Source: Siphonodentalium dalli
Taxonomy: Eukaryota; Mollusca; Scaphopoda; Gadilida; Siphonodentaliidae
Direction: 5' to 3'
DNA length: 64,000 bases
Assembly: GCA_032622095.1 (NCBI GenBank)
Contig: CP136066.1
Location: forward strand, 207,042,978-207,106,977
The translations under genes were made by a program, and so were the position numbers. Under the pieces are notes generated by a model. That model was not told the DNA's origin, made no database searches, and worked only from the letters and a program-made list of their open reading frames with translations. Below are positions 22,690-35,022 of the stretch, piece by piece; the stretch's first letter is position 1; the number at the start of each line of letters is the position of its first letter.

Positions 22690-25010
22690 GGCGGCCTGGC
22701 AAAAAGTCAATGAGAAGATGGTCTCGGATCACATTTCGGATGAAGAAGGGTAACTCTAAAATCAAGTGGATTTGTGTGTGAGATATTTTACACTCCGGTC
22801 AATTTTTGTTGAACAAAATGTTGATAAATAACATGTTTTGTGCAATTTTATACTATATAGTTGACTCTGGTTAGCATTATTTTTGGGCAATTTACTTGAC
22901 TGTGACGGCGATGAAATTGTAAATCTGGTTGATGCTGAAGATGTTTCTTCTGATGACGAGGGAATTAATCGATACTGATTAGTGAAGCGGCATTTCAAAA
23001 CTGTTGTTGTTGTTGGAATCTGATGATATGGGGACCATCGAAGCGGATTGAGTACATTTAATTGTTCCACAATAATCTACTTCACAGGAGGGGTTATAAT
23101 CGCCCCCATGCATTATCAGGATGTATACGTAAGGATGATGGGAGGAGGTACAGGGGAATGCGTTATACGAGCCCATGTTATATTCTGACAATTTTTGTCG
23201 CATCCAAATCTATAGCAGATTTTATCTCGCTTGATAATATCTTTCCTGTAAATTTTATGATAAAGTGCACATCGCTGAACATTTCTCTCCACTTATTGAT
23301 TTTGTACTACACAAACCCAACAATGCTATGGAAGAGCAACAACTCTATTCTTAAATCGATTGAGGAACGGGTATGCTGTCAATTAACCGTTGTGCACGCT
23401 CGATATATACTTGCGAATAGGCTGATATGTCTGTGAAGTTAGTCCAAGTCTTCTTGTACTAAAACCAGCTAAGATATTGGGATGGCGATGCTGGTCTTTA
23501 GTCCAAGACCGCTTGTATACCAATCCTATGACACGAGTTACGCCCACGATCTGTGGCGGGAATTTGTGGTGTATTTTACTCGATTTACCTAGCAAATCAA
23601 TACATGATGCTATATACATCGGAAAGGCTTACATCTTATGGTCATAATGGTGTATAATAATCTAACTTTAATGTTAAATTACACATAGAATATTCCGGTT
23701 GATTGCCATAAACATCGATTTGTTTCTCTGTTTGTTTACGTTTTAACCGAAAGCCGAAGTGGTCCGAATAAGTTCGGCATAATCCGCTGTTTGTTCTGGG
23801 AATTCTACTTTCCGTTTCTATATATAGCGCGGGTTTTCCGAACAAAAATGGCGAAAACCGATCGCCCGAAAGTCCAGTTTTCTATGTGCTTTCAGAACAA
23901 TTCCCGCACTAAAAACTTAATGACATAATGGAGGATCAGAACGGTAGTTTTGTTGACAATTTTCGCAAGCAACTTGTCAAAATTGGAGCAAATTAGAACT
24001 CTTGTGTCTGACTTGCCATGCGTGTGATGTGCATTTTGACATCTGTGTTGATAAAATAATCGGAGAACCGAATCACACAGTTTCGAAATATAATTCTTCC
24101 GTTTTAGTGGGACTTTTCAAACTTAAGGTTTATTTATTTAGTGTATTACATTTATATATCCAATGTTTAATTAATCTATTTATTATTTTATTTATTGACA
24201 CACATAATTACGATTACAATGGAGAATTCATCGTAATTTGCGTTGTTGTCCAAAATCTACGGAATATTTTCAACGGAAAATGCCGAACACAGTTCGCGAG
24301 GTCAACCGAGTTCGCATACTTTTAAAAAATTGTAAACATTGAGGTAAATGTCTCTTTTCGCATTAAATTACCGTTTTAAATTCACAACTGATGTGGGTTT
24401 CAGATAAAATAGCATGTCTTCTGCGGAAAATATCCGTTTATTGTCGCAATTGTGATATTTTATTTCATATAATTGTGGTTTTATTTGAGCGGGTCACTAA
24501 CGCTTAAGCCGTGTCATAAGCGAGCATATAGGGCGGTCTTGGACTAAATACCAGCATCGCCATCCCAATATCTTAGCTGGTTTTAGTACAAGAAGACTTG
24601 GACTACTGTGAAGTTAGAGATCAGTTCCCAGTTCGAAAAGTAAACACAACTTAAGGGTGTAGCATTGTTGCAAACGGAACGTGCATTGTGTTGTTCCAAT
24701 ATAATGGTAGGTAGGCTTATCCGTTCTGTGTCAATCAAATAAAAAAATAAAAAAACAACAACAACAATAGCAACAACAACATTTTTAGAAATGCCGTTTC
24801 AGAATCGATTAATTGCTCAAAAATAATGCTAACCACTGTCAAATATAGTATAAAATTGCCCGAAACGTGTTATTTATCAACATGTTGTTCGACGAAATTT
24901 TGCCTTATTATCAACACAAAGCCTCTTGATTTTAGAGTTATCCATCTTCATCCGCAATTTGGTCCTAGACCGTCGGCTCGTCGTCTTTTTACTGGGCCAC
25001 TAATAAGTCT
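22690..25010. mobile_element. Foldback element split by the second 1166-bp transposon
   Basis: The left part (22735-23030) and right part (24760-24985) are inverted relatives; tagcattatttttg and gataaataaca blocks occur in both. The sequence at 24925-24955 (cttgattttagagttatcca) also forms the centre of the hairpin at 31 kb, so these foldbacks are related. Between the arms lies the complete insertion 23440-24605 plus unique DNA (23035-23430). Confidence 0.65.
23440..24605. mobile_element. Non-autonomous DNA transposon, 9-bp TSD, copy 2
   Basis: Same 1166 bp length as copy 1 and nearly identical to it, in the same orientation. It is flanked by ctgtgaagt at 23431-23439 and 24606-24614. Its terminal repeats are better preserved than those of copy 1: about 73 bp with one mismatch seen. 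TATA motif and micro-ORFs as in copy 1; the 125-codon frame is shortened to 107 codons by an indel. Confidence 0.9.
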
Positions 25011-26079
25011 CGATGGTAAGAAATGATAGATTTAAAAAAATCGATATCTAATAACTCTGAGCTTTGATATGTGGGATTATCCCCGAGACCAAATAGTAAT
25101 TGAGGGGCGCTTAATCGGAGGAAAGGCGCTGTCAAGTCGGGGGGTATAGTGGATACCACCATCGCAGTCTGGGCTAGACGATGTTGGCGCGGGTCCCGGT
25201 GGGTGTCCATCTTGAAATATCATGCTGCACCTCACCCTCACACACTTGAACCAGAACAAACTTCTCTGTTAGCGAAATTCCATTTTCACCCACACTTTAC
25301 ACCCCCTTCATTAGGTTGGAACATCCAACCGGTACCTCAAACTTTCCAACTGTTGCAAAATTTCCAACCTGACTGAAATTCCAACCGTACCAGAGTTTGT
25401 AGGAAAATTACCAATGACCTATACCAAATAAACCATTACCATATTTGAAACATTCGAGATCCACTGCAAATTACCCATATAGAAGCACCATGTGGAATAT
25501 AATGGCGAATATATGTATATAACATGATACTTTACCGGGAACTACCATGGTATACCATACTACCGTTGCAGTATAATACATGTATACCTAGCACATATTG
25601 TCTTTTGTTTTACGGAAATTTATAAAGGCCGTTAAAGACGACAGGTGCATGTCCTCTTTGTCGCGGTCGCCAGGAAATAATTGTTACCGGCATCTTATTT
25701 TCCGGCTTATTGTAATGTTCGTTTCGTTTTACTTACCGGTGATAAATTTTACATTACCGAGTCGAATTAATTTCCGGTTTTTTCGTAAGGTGTTTTCGAA
25801 TAAAGAAAACTTCTTTTACATAAATTGTAATAATTTTGTGTACATAAACACGATTATTTGTTAAGCTACATGTAAACGAGGTAAACAGTCAACATCTACC
25901 CTTACCTACGTATTAATCTTTATTTCATTGGGTTATACTCGGATTGCGCCAAGTTGACAAAAACGCGCCATCGACGTCATCAGTCATCACTGAGACTGAG
26001 AGTGAGATCAGATTCAGAATTGGCAAATCTGACGGCTTTTGCTCAATTTTCTGCTAGGCCCATATTGTTAGGCATAGTA
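25011..26079. other. No recognised feature
   Basis: No protein motif in the small frames. Repeated accggtac/taccgg words occur but no element boundary is evident. Confidence 0.4.
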
Positions 26080-26319
26080 TGGGATTAGATACGACAGCGC
26101 CCAATGTTTATGTTTTGAAGTGAGAGATAACTCTAAGATGCCCGTTATTTCGTTAAATATTACTTTTACGAAATAACGGGCATTTAAAGATTTACACCAC
26201 AAAGGCTCAAACTTCACAAAACGTATAAGAAATGATAAACTCAGGGTGGGTTGGCTTGGGGGAGGCGGATGGCACTGTACAGAAGTCAGCCCAAAAAACA
26301 CCTGTCGTATTTAATCCCA
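26080..26319. mobile_element. Short inverted-repeat element with inner hairpin
   Basis: The ends are tgggattagatacgacag and ctgtcgtatttaatccca. An inner near-perfect hairpin (atgcccgttatttcgt and its inverse) lies at 26138-26183. It is about 240 bp with no coding capacity; no clear target duplication was found, so the superfamily is open. Confidence 0.7.
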
Positions 26320-26510
26320 GATATTGCCTATTGTTAAATATGACGGTCGCAAATTGATTTTTATCAATTTACATTGGTGATTACTTTGTAGTTATTGTCG
26401 TGAACTATTCTTTGACCACATTTGACAAATTTGAACCTGTGCGCAACCTGAGACTACTCACTAGACACTATATACGCCACCAAAATGTTCAGTCTAAACA
26501 GCCCATTTTG

Positions 26511-27460
26511 GCCGCTTGTTGACAAGCAATACCAGTAATGGGGCTATTTGTATCACCACATTTTTCACATAAGGCCAAAACAAAATGAATGCTTGTTTCC
26601 CGTAACCCGACCGACCGTCTTCAAAACCCCCCGACCCAAGTTCATTTTATTGGTTTTAAATAAAAAAATCAATCTATATATACCGACCGACCGCACTGAT
26701 AACCAAACTATGTACGCGTGGTTCCATTTTATCTGATTCACCTCGCGAGTTAAATGATATCTTTGATATATTTATATATTTTTCGCAAAGCCACATCGTC
26801 ACTCTAACGGAAAGTAAAATTACGACCTGACACAATACCAGAAGATCACGAGTTATCGCTCCTCTTCGCTGACCAGAAGCACGTGTTTGTGTTGACATGG
26901 AGTATTTATATTAAACATGGATGTTCTCCGAGGTTGATTCGAACCAAAATTCGAACGCAGGAACAAGTTCATCTCAACGATGGCAAATCGGGCCATGTTT
27001 ATGCATCGATTAGAAAGAAAAATGAAAAGCCTACCGCTCGCCCCTATTTTTATTGGGCTCGTTACGGGAAACACGCATTCATTTTGTTTTGGCCTAAACA
27101 ATGAACGCTGGCCTTGTTATCTCACCATATATTTTCATTCAGTACTCTCCGGGACAAGTTTACGCCAAAAGTTTTCTGGATCGGTGCATCTAAACGCTCT
27201 AATAGAACATTTGTCACTTGTTGAAAATACACCACTCTGCTAAGTCGGCCATCTTTACGTTCTTGTTGACATTTTACACAAGGACATGTGCTATTAGAGC
27301 ATTTAGATGCACCGATCCAGGGAACTTTTGGCCTCAACTTGTGCCGGAGAGTACCATATGAAAAAATAGGTGAGATAATAAGGCCAGCGTTCATTGTTTA
27401 GGTGAAAAATGTGATGATACAGATAGCCTCAGGGCTGGTATTGCTTGCAACGCGGCGCTA
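26511..27460. mobile_element. Nested foldbacks with three layers of inverted repeat
   Basis: The outer arms pair 26511-26571 with 27403-27460 (caagcaataccag). A second pair, 26572-26604 with 27062-27095, has ends gccaaaacaaaatgaatgc. A third hairpin, 27097-27205 with 27285-27405, shares gatcggtgcatctaaa. The nesting implies successive insertions or a foldback carrying others. The ORFs across the arms mirror one another and are not genes. Confidence 0.7.
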
Positions 27461-28715
27461 GAAATGAGGAAATACATTTCTAGCGCCATCGGGTCTACCA
27501 GAGACTAAGTATTTGTATTTGAGTATTTCGAGATTTCGTTGACATCTTGGAACTTGACTTGATTAATGGTTATGATCATGTCAGGGCTTATATTTTGTCC
27601 ACAACCAAATCCATATGGATTCTCACATATATTGTGAGAATAGGCCTACACGGTCATCATAAAAGCCGAACATAACCAAACACAAGTCCAAATAATGGGA
27701 AATATAACAAATAAAGTTCATAGGCATATGTATTCATGTTCAGACTATTATTTGACAGTTACCATATGAAGTTTGGTGGAGTTTGGGTAATAAGTAGTGT
27801 TTTATTTGATGTTTTGTAAAACGCATTTTGTGTTCGGCATAGAAAAACCGAACACAAGCTTCTGTTCGGCATTCAGTCACTGTTAATTAATTAACACATA
27901 CCGGTAGACCAAGTAGCGATTAATGCTGGGCTTATCTTTTATGATCTTATCTTTCCATCACCGTTTGTATCCCGGCTTTGGACCGGCATGTCATCTGGAT
28001 ATGGATGGTGTATTTTTTTTTTTTGGTCTATTGTCGGATGACGCTAGACAAGACGATGATGTATTATTATATGTCAGTCCAGTGCTTTTATGAGATAAAT
28101 TATAAGTCTAGAGTCTACTAAATATACGACCACCTCTAGCTGTGCCTGAATTTTCCTCCTCGGTAGTCAGTCAAAGACTAATATTCATTAAATAAGGCCT
28201 AAAAAAAAAGACATTTGTTTCCGCTAACCCGACCGACCCTATTTTAAACCCCCGACCCTGAACTTTTTATTGCCATCGCAAAAAAAAATTGGACCAAAAA
28301 AAAACTATTTTGTTATTTAAGTTTTTTTTTATTTAATTTTGTTTTCTTCAATTTAGGTCCCAATTCATATCATAACAAGATGCAAAAATATTTATATATA
28401 TTGACATAAGAAATTTAAGTTTACAAAAAGATTTAAGTTTAACAGTTGGAATCATACTGTAAAGTATGTTTGGCTTTATCTAGCTTTCATCTGTGAAAAC
28501 TTCAAATAGTTTGAGTTCAGGTTTGTTATCATTCAGCCTTCAGACTTCAGTATTTCAATCAAATACAGTACAGGAACATTAACAATTTGATCAAATCAAC
28601 CTGGTTATCAGGTGGGATCTCATAATACCAAATGAAAAATTAACATAGAGATTAGTACTATAAATAGTAATTATTAACTTAATAGACATTGTTTCTGTAC
28701 CACATGTAGTATATT

Positions 28716-29076
28716 ATCATCATCATCATCATCGGAACAAGTCATTTGACTTTTAGTTCCGGTACAATTGAATAAATTAATGGATTTGCATAATATGCAT
28801 ATTAGGGTGAGTATATCATTTGACGTATTCGTAATCATACTTCAAGTGATAGAAGTAAGCGTCTATGTTAGTCTTAAATTCATCCAGAGATTTTAGTTGA
28901 ACGATATGGTCTGGTAGACTATTCCAAGACGAAACCACACGCTGCGTGAAGAAGAATTTTCCAACATTCTTGTTGAACTTTTGTCTATACAATTTCCTGC
29001 TATTTCCTCTTGTTGTTGTGTATGGAGACATTTGAAAAAGGCAACTGGTGTCCAAATTGTAATGTCCATTTAACAT
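28716..29076 (-). pseudogene. Non-LTR retrotransposon reverse-transcriptase C-terminus (CR1/L2-like)
   Basis: The minus-strand frame 29076-28816 (86 residues) reads NGHYNLDTSCLFQM, then TTRGNSRKLYRQKF and FFTQRVVSSWNSLPDHIVQL. This is the conserved end of reverse transcriptases in CR1/L2/Jockey-type LINEs (basic TRG block, FF.QRV, WN.LP). Downstream, the 3' UTR ends in a small stem aaaagtc/gactt followed by (GAT)n, on + at 28722-28736. It is 5'-truncated and cannot move. It lies inside the 27.7-31.5 kb element. Confidence 0.85.
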
Positions 29077-30677
29077 CTTATATGTCTCAATGTATGTATG
29101 TGTCTCACTTGAATTTTATAAAATAGCCTATTATATGAATTAGAGTGATAATGGTAAGTCTCATTTCAAGCAGGATAAGCATAATCCATTGAACCAAAAG
29201 ATATCTGACAATAACTTATAAGCATTTCCAATCCATACATATATAAAAATTTCCAAAGTTATACTTGAGAAACTTGATCAAATTGACCTCTCAGTAAAAT
29301 TCAAAATACTGACTCAAAGAGCCCTAGATTAGCTCTAAATGCAATGGATTTTAAATTTTTTTCCCAGGGGGAGAACCCCCACCATCAGCAGGGGCCACCC
29401 CCTCCCAAACCTTCCTCCGCTCAGGCCTTCAGGTTATGCCTTCGTCATATCATTGCCCAAAAACAGGTGTCCCCCAAAAAATACCTAGATCCTTCACTGA
29501 ATGCGGAGGAGAAGGTGGTGTTGTGAAGCCATCATTAAGAGATCGGTACAAGACGGTCACTCCAATGTGTGAACAGTGCAGTGGTGTTCTATAACCATTG
29601 TTTTAGCGGAAGTAGATCGGGCGCGTTCGATTAAGATTCCGGACATCGGCTTGTTCGATCTATTAAAAGATTGGAATTATGAGATAGAGTTGCGCCTCTT
29701 TGTCCACACCTGTTAACAATGGTCGATTGCGAACTTCACGGATTGCGAGCGGTGGGATGAATTATACTTTTTATTTTTGGTAGGCTATAAAAAGTACCCA
29801 GCGGCGTATTTTTTCGGGGGGCGGCGGTGTCTGAGAAACAGAGAATCAACTTCCTATGGCCTAACATTAGATTATTATACACCATTATGGCCTAATCACC
29901 ATATTGTCTGAATGGACTTGTAATAATAAACAGGGTAAAAAAACTATTATTTTAGTGAGTATGTAGACGAAAACGGTTACATGTTTTTCTTGCGAATGTG
30001 CAACTCTCGAAACAAGAACATTTTACAGTTCTTACAGTATCCTAAAAGTTCCAGACAAACTTTTTTCAATTGCGTCCAAGGATTTTCATCCCATTATCTA
30101 TTTATTTGCAATAAACCTATTTAGAAAACAAAATCGCCTGGTTTAGTTTCGTTTGCAGTTTTTTAACACTGATTGCATCTAACTGTCAAAACACTTAACA
30201 ATTGTAGGTGAGGGACAGCCATGAACAATACTAGCCTGCAGATATGAATTATCACCTATCAGCGGATAAACTAATCCACGACAGAAGTTTGTGTTCGGCT
30301 TTTCTATGCCGAACACAAACGCGTTATACAAAACATCTAAAAAGACCAAACTTCGTATAGTAATAGTTTGAAAATGAATACATTGTTTTATAGAGCCCAT
30401 ATACATGCACAGAATGAGCAGGTGATGCCTATAAACTTTATGAGGTGGTCTTATATTTAGTAGACTGTATATAGACTATATTTCAAACGCCATATATGTG
30501 ACGGCTTTGTGGAACAGGTCATGCATGATATGTGGGTTTGCGATGGGATTAATATAATTTTTTTAGTTGTATGACCTCAAATATGGTATTTCAATAATTG
30601 TTTGTGCACAATATAGTGAGGAAACTAATAAAACAGCAAGATATCCCTTCATTTTGATTGGGGTTTGGCACTTTTTT
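29077..30677. other. Element interior, no recognised gene
   Basis: Interior of the 27.7-31.5 kb element. A proline-rich frame at 29344-29526 follows cccagggggagaaccccc, a common repeat end, and is not convincing as a gene. A partial inverted arm lies at 30290-30475. Confidence 0.4.
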
Positions 30678-30821
30678 CTCATAAATGCACTGGACTATTA
30701 TATAATAATACATCGTCGTCTTGTCTAGCATCATCCGACAATAGACAAACAAAATTTAAACCAGCCATGACCAGATGACATGCCGGCCAATGCCCAAATA
30801 AATTGGTGATGGAAATTGTTA

Positions 30822-31258
30822 AAGGGACTCAATCCGATCAGACGCTCCTATATTACTATTTCTTTGGCTTAGGGGGTAAAAAATATTTGATTCGAGTCGA
30901 GGAACCAACCATCAAAGCTCAGATTGATCAGATATCGATTTTTGAAGTTTGTGATTTCTATTGTTTCTGGGACAGAAACAGACAGAAACACGAGGTAAAA
31001 CGGACGGTCTTGCAGATAACGATGGATACCTCTAAAATCAAGAGGTAATAATAACCACTTGATTTTAGAGTTATCCATCTTTATCTGCAAGACCGCCCGT
31101 TTGACCTTGTTTCTGTCTGTTTCTGTCCCACAAACAATAGAAATCGATATCTGAGCTTTGAAGGGTAGGTTCCTCGACTCGAATCAAATATTTTTTACAC
31201 CCGAAGCCAAAGAAATAGTAATATAGGAGCATCTGATCGGATTGAGTACCTTTAAATG
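30822..31258. mobile_element. TTAA-flanked hairpin element with about 210-bp arms
   Basis: Starts TTAA then agggactcaatccgatcag; the other end is its inverse followed by TTAA. The arms pair along nearly the whole element around a centre near 31050. It interrupts the right arm of the surrounding long-TIR element: the corresponding place in the left arm (about 27938) lacks it. The mirrored ORFs on both strands are shadows. Confidence 0.8.
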
Positions 31259-31548
31259 CAAAACACATGAGTTTCATAAAAGATAAGCCCAGCGTAATCG
31301 TGGTCTATGTGTTAATTAATTAATTAGCGGTGACTGAATGTCGAACAGAAGCTTGTGTTCGGCTTTTCTATGCCGAACACAAAAAGCGTTTTACAAAACA
31401 TGAAATAAAACACTTATTATGGTCCCAAACTCCACCAAACTTCGTATGGTAATAGTCTGAACATGAATACATATGCCTATGAACTTAATTTGTTATATTT
31501 CCCATTATTTGGATTTGTGTTCAGTTATGTTCGGCTTTTATGATGACC

Positions 31549-32162
31549 CAGAATACATGCCAACATTTTAATCGAGTCCAAGAAAATTTTTCATTTTTGT
31601 GCCTGAAAATTTTATGATATAAATTCACCCTGTACGATGCTTATTAGGGTCTGCAAATTTTTTGGAAACTTGATTGCTCACTTCCCAAGGCCCATTTGAT
31701 ACAGATGCAATTGGTTTTCGATATTTCTGTGAAATCGCGCTCAGTACATTTTGGGTGCATTGATTATCAGTTTGGACGATGGTAGCCTTTAAATGATCAT
31801 GATTTCCATTTGGTATATGTATAGGCCCACAATAAGCTTTGGTAAATGCGTGGTGACATGTGTAATCTAACAGGCCACAGCACTAAATTTGCCATGGGAC
31901 ATTTTTCCTAATTTCGAGGGCTGAATAAAATTCAGGACATTTGTATGTCGCTCGATTATAAAATGTTAGTACTATGCAATATAACTGCCCACTCCCATCA
32001 CAAGCTTACTAGTACAAACTCCATGTTTTCTATATTTTGATATAATGGCAGAAGGAGGAAATTTTGGGAGAAGAGAATATGTGATTTAGTGGCACCCACC
32101 TCTACTGTAAAACAAAGTCCAATCGTCTATAAAGTTATAAAATTGTTCTGGCTCTCATTTCA
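31549..32162 (+). other. Upstream region of the BTB gene
   Basis: No element ends or coding motif. ggctctcatttcag just before 32163 has the form of a splice acceptor, so the first coding exon may begin at 32163 with 54 nt of 5' UTR and a non-coding exon further upstream that I could not locate. No convincing promoter. Confidence 0.4.
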
Positions 32163-32216
32163 GATTTTTGCTGGTTGTTGAGTACTGATTGTACTCTGAC
32201 ATAGATACCCCTTGAA

Positions 32217-32345
32217 ATGGTTGACTACAAAGTTTATATGAATTATGTTCATCCCAGCTCATTACTGCGACAGCTTTCAGATCTATGGAAAACAGAACAG
32301 CTATGTGATGCTGTAGTGACTGTGGATAAAATCATAGTTGCCAAG
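32217..32345 (+). CDS. BTB/POZ protein, coding exon 1
   Basis: Encodes residues 1-43, from the ATG at 32217 (MVDYKVYMNYVHPSSLLRQL) to VAK, with the donor gtaaca directly after. It contains the first half of a BTB/POZ fold: LLRQLSDLWKTEQLCDAVVT, in which helix 1 leads to the CDA(V/I) strand typical of the family. The exon is 129 nt long and ends in phase 0. Joining to exon 2 gives VAK-AHKVIL, the expected transition into helix 2. BTB domains form dimers and recruit partners such as corepressors or cullin-3. No orthologue can be named from sequence alone. Confidence 0.85.
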
Positions 32346-33100
32346 GTAACATTAAATAATTGTTGGAACTTACATTTTGTAGTTATTTTGAATAAATTAT
32401 AAATTATTGAAGATGTTCTATCTCTTCTGGGCCACAATTACAACAACAACATTCTTAGAAATCCTGATTTCAAGTCTACAAATACAATGTAGCTATTGTG
32501 TGAATAAAATGCAGATAAAACTGAAGATGTGTATATTATTTGTCTTTAAAGGCATAATAAAGTGGTTTATTTTTATCGTAATTTGCGATAAATCTCTTGG
32601 CCGATCTGCAGTTTTCCTTGATTGAGCATGCTAGCAAGATAGATTGTGCAGATTTCTGTTCTATAAATAGCCCCTAAAACTGTCCAACCAATGTCATAGT
32701 CTAGTCGGACCCCTTCTAAGAGTTCCCGTTTCTATGCCCATATGACGTATAAAATGGGCCATGTGGCATCGCAGTTTTGAGTATCCAACTCTTCGTTTCA
32801 GAACTATATAATCTCCCGTTTTACCCGTGAGTCTCCCAATTTGATGTCTTAAACCCGGCTCTCCTGCAACCTCCATATAATCTCATGGTTGGGGAATGCA
32901 GGTAATAAAAACATTTTATTTAAACAAAATTGTTGCCGGTAACCAGGAAATATATAGGCAACTCGTAAGTCTCGCTAACGAGATGTCGGGTATGTTCTAT
33001 TGTCTCTCTGAATAGGCGCCTCATGTCGCCGGGGGGGGGGGGGGGGTATGGGTATTAGAATCTATTCAGTTACTGAGTTGACTTTACCAGCTTGACTTGT
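32346..33100 (+). other. BTB intron 1, 5' part; paralogous to 61241-61990
   Basis: The stretch 32405-32700 aligns in order with 61241-61930 (atctcttc.gggccacaattacaaca; gataaagtggttta; gatttctgttct). It lacks the type A insertion present there and so serves as an empty site. A run of about 16 G lies near 33031-33047. Confidence 0.7.
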
Positions 33101-33129
33101 CGCAAATTATGTTTTGTATATCATTGAAG

Positions 33130-33660
33130 CCATTTTGTTCGCAACATTATACCCCCACTTTCGAAGAAAATGGGGGGTATACTGGATTGACTGCATCTGT
33201 CCGTCCGTCACGCTTTCTCCCTCTGTGTGTCCGTCCATCCGTCCGTCGTACCGTCTGTTCGTCCGTCCGACCTCAAAACTCCCAACAACTATGAACCGAT
33301 TTCAATAATTCTGTCTGACTTTAACAAATATGAACCGATTTCAATAATTTTTGGTATACATGCTTCTCACAATACCCTCTCTACATGATGCAACTAGGGA
33401 TTGGCTAGAGACTGTTTTTCGTAATATTACACTTCATTTTTTACTTAGAAAAAAAAATTCTGTCCGACTTAATAACTTTAACAAATATGAACCAATTTGA
33501 ATAATTTTTTCTGTACAAGCTTCTTGTGACACCATATCGATATAATTAGTCCGAATTTTTCTTTAAAGTTAAAAAATCTTTTTTGTTGGGTTTACGGATA
33601 TAGCGGGTTGAATTTGCCACGGTGGGGGTATGCTAGCATTCGAGTGCACACCTCTTGTTA
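33130..33660 (+). repeat. GTCCGTCC-tract repeat with terminal hairpin (33-kb copy)
   Basis: Starts with atacccccac...gtggggtat-type hairpin (33150-33181), followed by ctggattgact and a GTCCGTCC tract (33200-33270). Then come tandem-like blocks containing aaatatgaacc.attt.aataattttt (about 33325 and 33483). Same architecture as at 7.0 and 60.6 kb. It lies in intron 1 of the BTB gene. Confidence 0.7.
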
Positions 33661-34764
33661 ATCTAGTATTACATGTGCCACAGTGAGAAGTTATCACTGG
33701 TAAATTGCGTCACATCGAACTAGACAGTGTTAAGTCGGCAACGACACTTCATGTCTTTGATGATCAACATAAAAGAAACCGCGCCTACACGTGCATACAT
33801 TGGGTTCAGTTCAGGTCATTGGTGTTCACCGCCTGTGCATGACTGATTGCAGTGGCATCGTTTAAGGAACAATGCAATAAGGCTTTAAGAAGTTAATATG
33901 TGTTTTAACTGTTACAGATTACGTGATAATATGGCCGTGCAATGGCACTGCTGTCATGACAGCACATATGTAGTGCTTTTTCCCGACTAATCGACTAGCA
34001 AATTTCGGGATCGACTAATTTAATAATCGCGTCGACTTCGACTAGTTCATTAATCGTTTCAACACTATAATTGATTGAAACTTTTCCAGACAAGTGTCCT
34101 CAATTCATATCTATTATTTTATAAACTGGAATCTTTATAAATCTTGCTGTGAAGAGATAGACCACCTTAACATTTTTGAGACTCGTTGATTGGATCATTT
34201 ATGCTGCCATCTTGATTCTTACAATCTTTGGAGATACTGGTACCACTTGCTAATTTTTGCCTCTCAAGATTTAGGTGTTGAATGAGTTACTGTGAATCAC
34301 TCTCCTAAAACATCACATTGTTGAGCGTTGCTTATCACTCACTATTTACATACTGTATATAACAAACTCTCGGCTCACAGAAAGTGTGTTTTGTGGATAA
34401 TATCGCATTCATACTATCATATACTATACTTTTAGTATATTCTTGAGTAAACTTTTATAATTTGGTAACTGTTATTTCTAAATATACCTGTAACAAAGGC
34501 CATCCGTGCCTTTAAATAGAATGTATATAAATTATACAACCGGAGAATCACAAGAACAAACATGAGACTGATTTTGAGTTTGAGGACATATACTTTATGT
34601 AAATTATGTATATGTGGCTGGTCGATTCAAATAGAGATTCAATTTTATATCAACATCTGCCTCCTGATTTGATATCAATTTCAAATCTGCAGAAAAGTGC
34701 TTGCTGCACAGGGTTCTACTACCGGCAGTTTTTTAAACTTGATCAGACCTCAAAATATGCTGGT
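33661..34764 (+). other. BTB intron 1, middle part
   Basis: No exon was recognised. The stretch near 34075-34165 aligns with the two flanks of the hAT-like insertion at 61996-62119 (gtgtcctc.att; agagatagacca). Confidence 0.45.
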
Positions 34765-34945
34765 GGACATTTGCAGAATGAGGTCCCAGAGGGTGAATTT
34801 AGTGATGGTAGCCCACTGCGCCAAATTCATTCTCTGGGGACCTCATTCTGCATGGCATCATCTACTATGGGGGACCTAGACAAAGATTTAAGTTCCCAGA
34901 TGGCGAAGATGATGATATGCACCCATTGGGCACCCATTGGTCATT
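34765..34945 (+). mobile_element. CATTTGCAGAATGAGG hairpin element, partial
   Basis: ggacatttgcagaatgaggt opens a hairpin (34770-34852) with arms around tgatggtagcccactgcg. It is followed by ggggacctagac and cacccattgggcacc, the internal sequence also present near 43152-43480. Only this half of the element is present. Confidence 0.65.
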
Positions 34946-35022
34946 TGTTGAACTTATTATCTGAAAATTTTCTAAGGGAACTACTCATTAATGAGTATTT
35001 AGTAAAGAAAGGGTTAAACATT

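Larger units (their letters stand above)
27652..31548. mobile_element. Long terminal-inverted-repeat element, 3.9 kb
   Basis: The left arm 27652-28096 is inverse to the right arm 30678-31548, the latter enlarged by a TTAA hairpin insertion. The ends read ggtcatcataaaagccgaac. Inside both arms is a small hairpin tgttcggc...gccgaaca. A further partial inverted copy lies at 30290-30475. The centre contains a LINE fragment but no transposase that I can see. Confidence 0.7.

Noticed and set aside
22762-23203. Minus-strand Ser/Thr-rich ORFs
   Set aside because: They run through a foldback arm whose mirror copy at 24.8 kb gives a different, short frame.
29344-29526. Proline-rich 60-codon ORF
   Set aside because: It begins in a cccaggggg...ccccc repeat end common in animal genomes and has no further support.
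30803-31277. Two mirrored ORFs with QSDQTLLYYYFFGLG
   Set aside because: They are the two arms of one hairpin element read on opposite strands.
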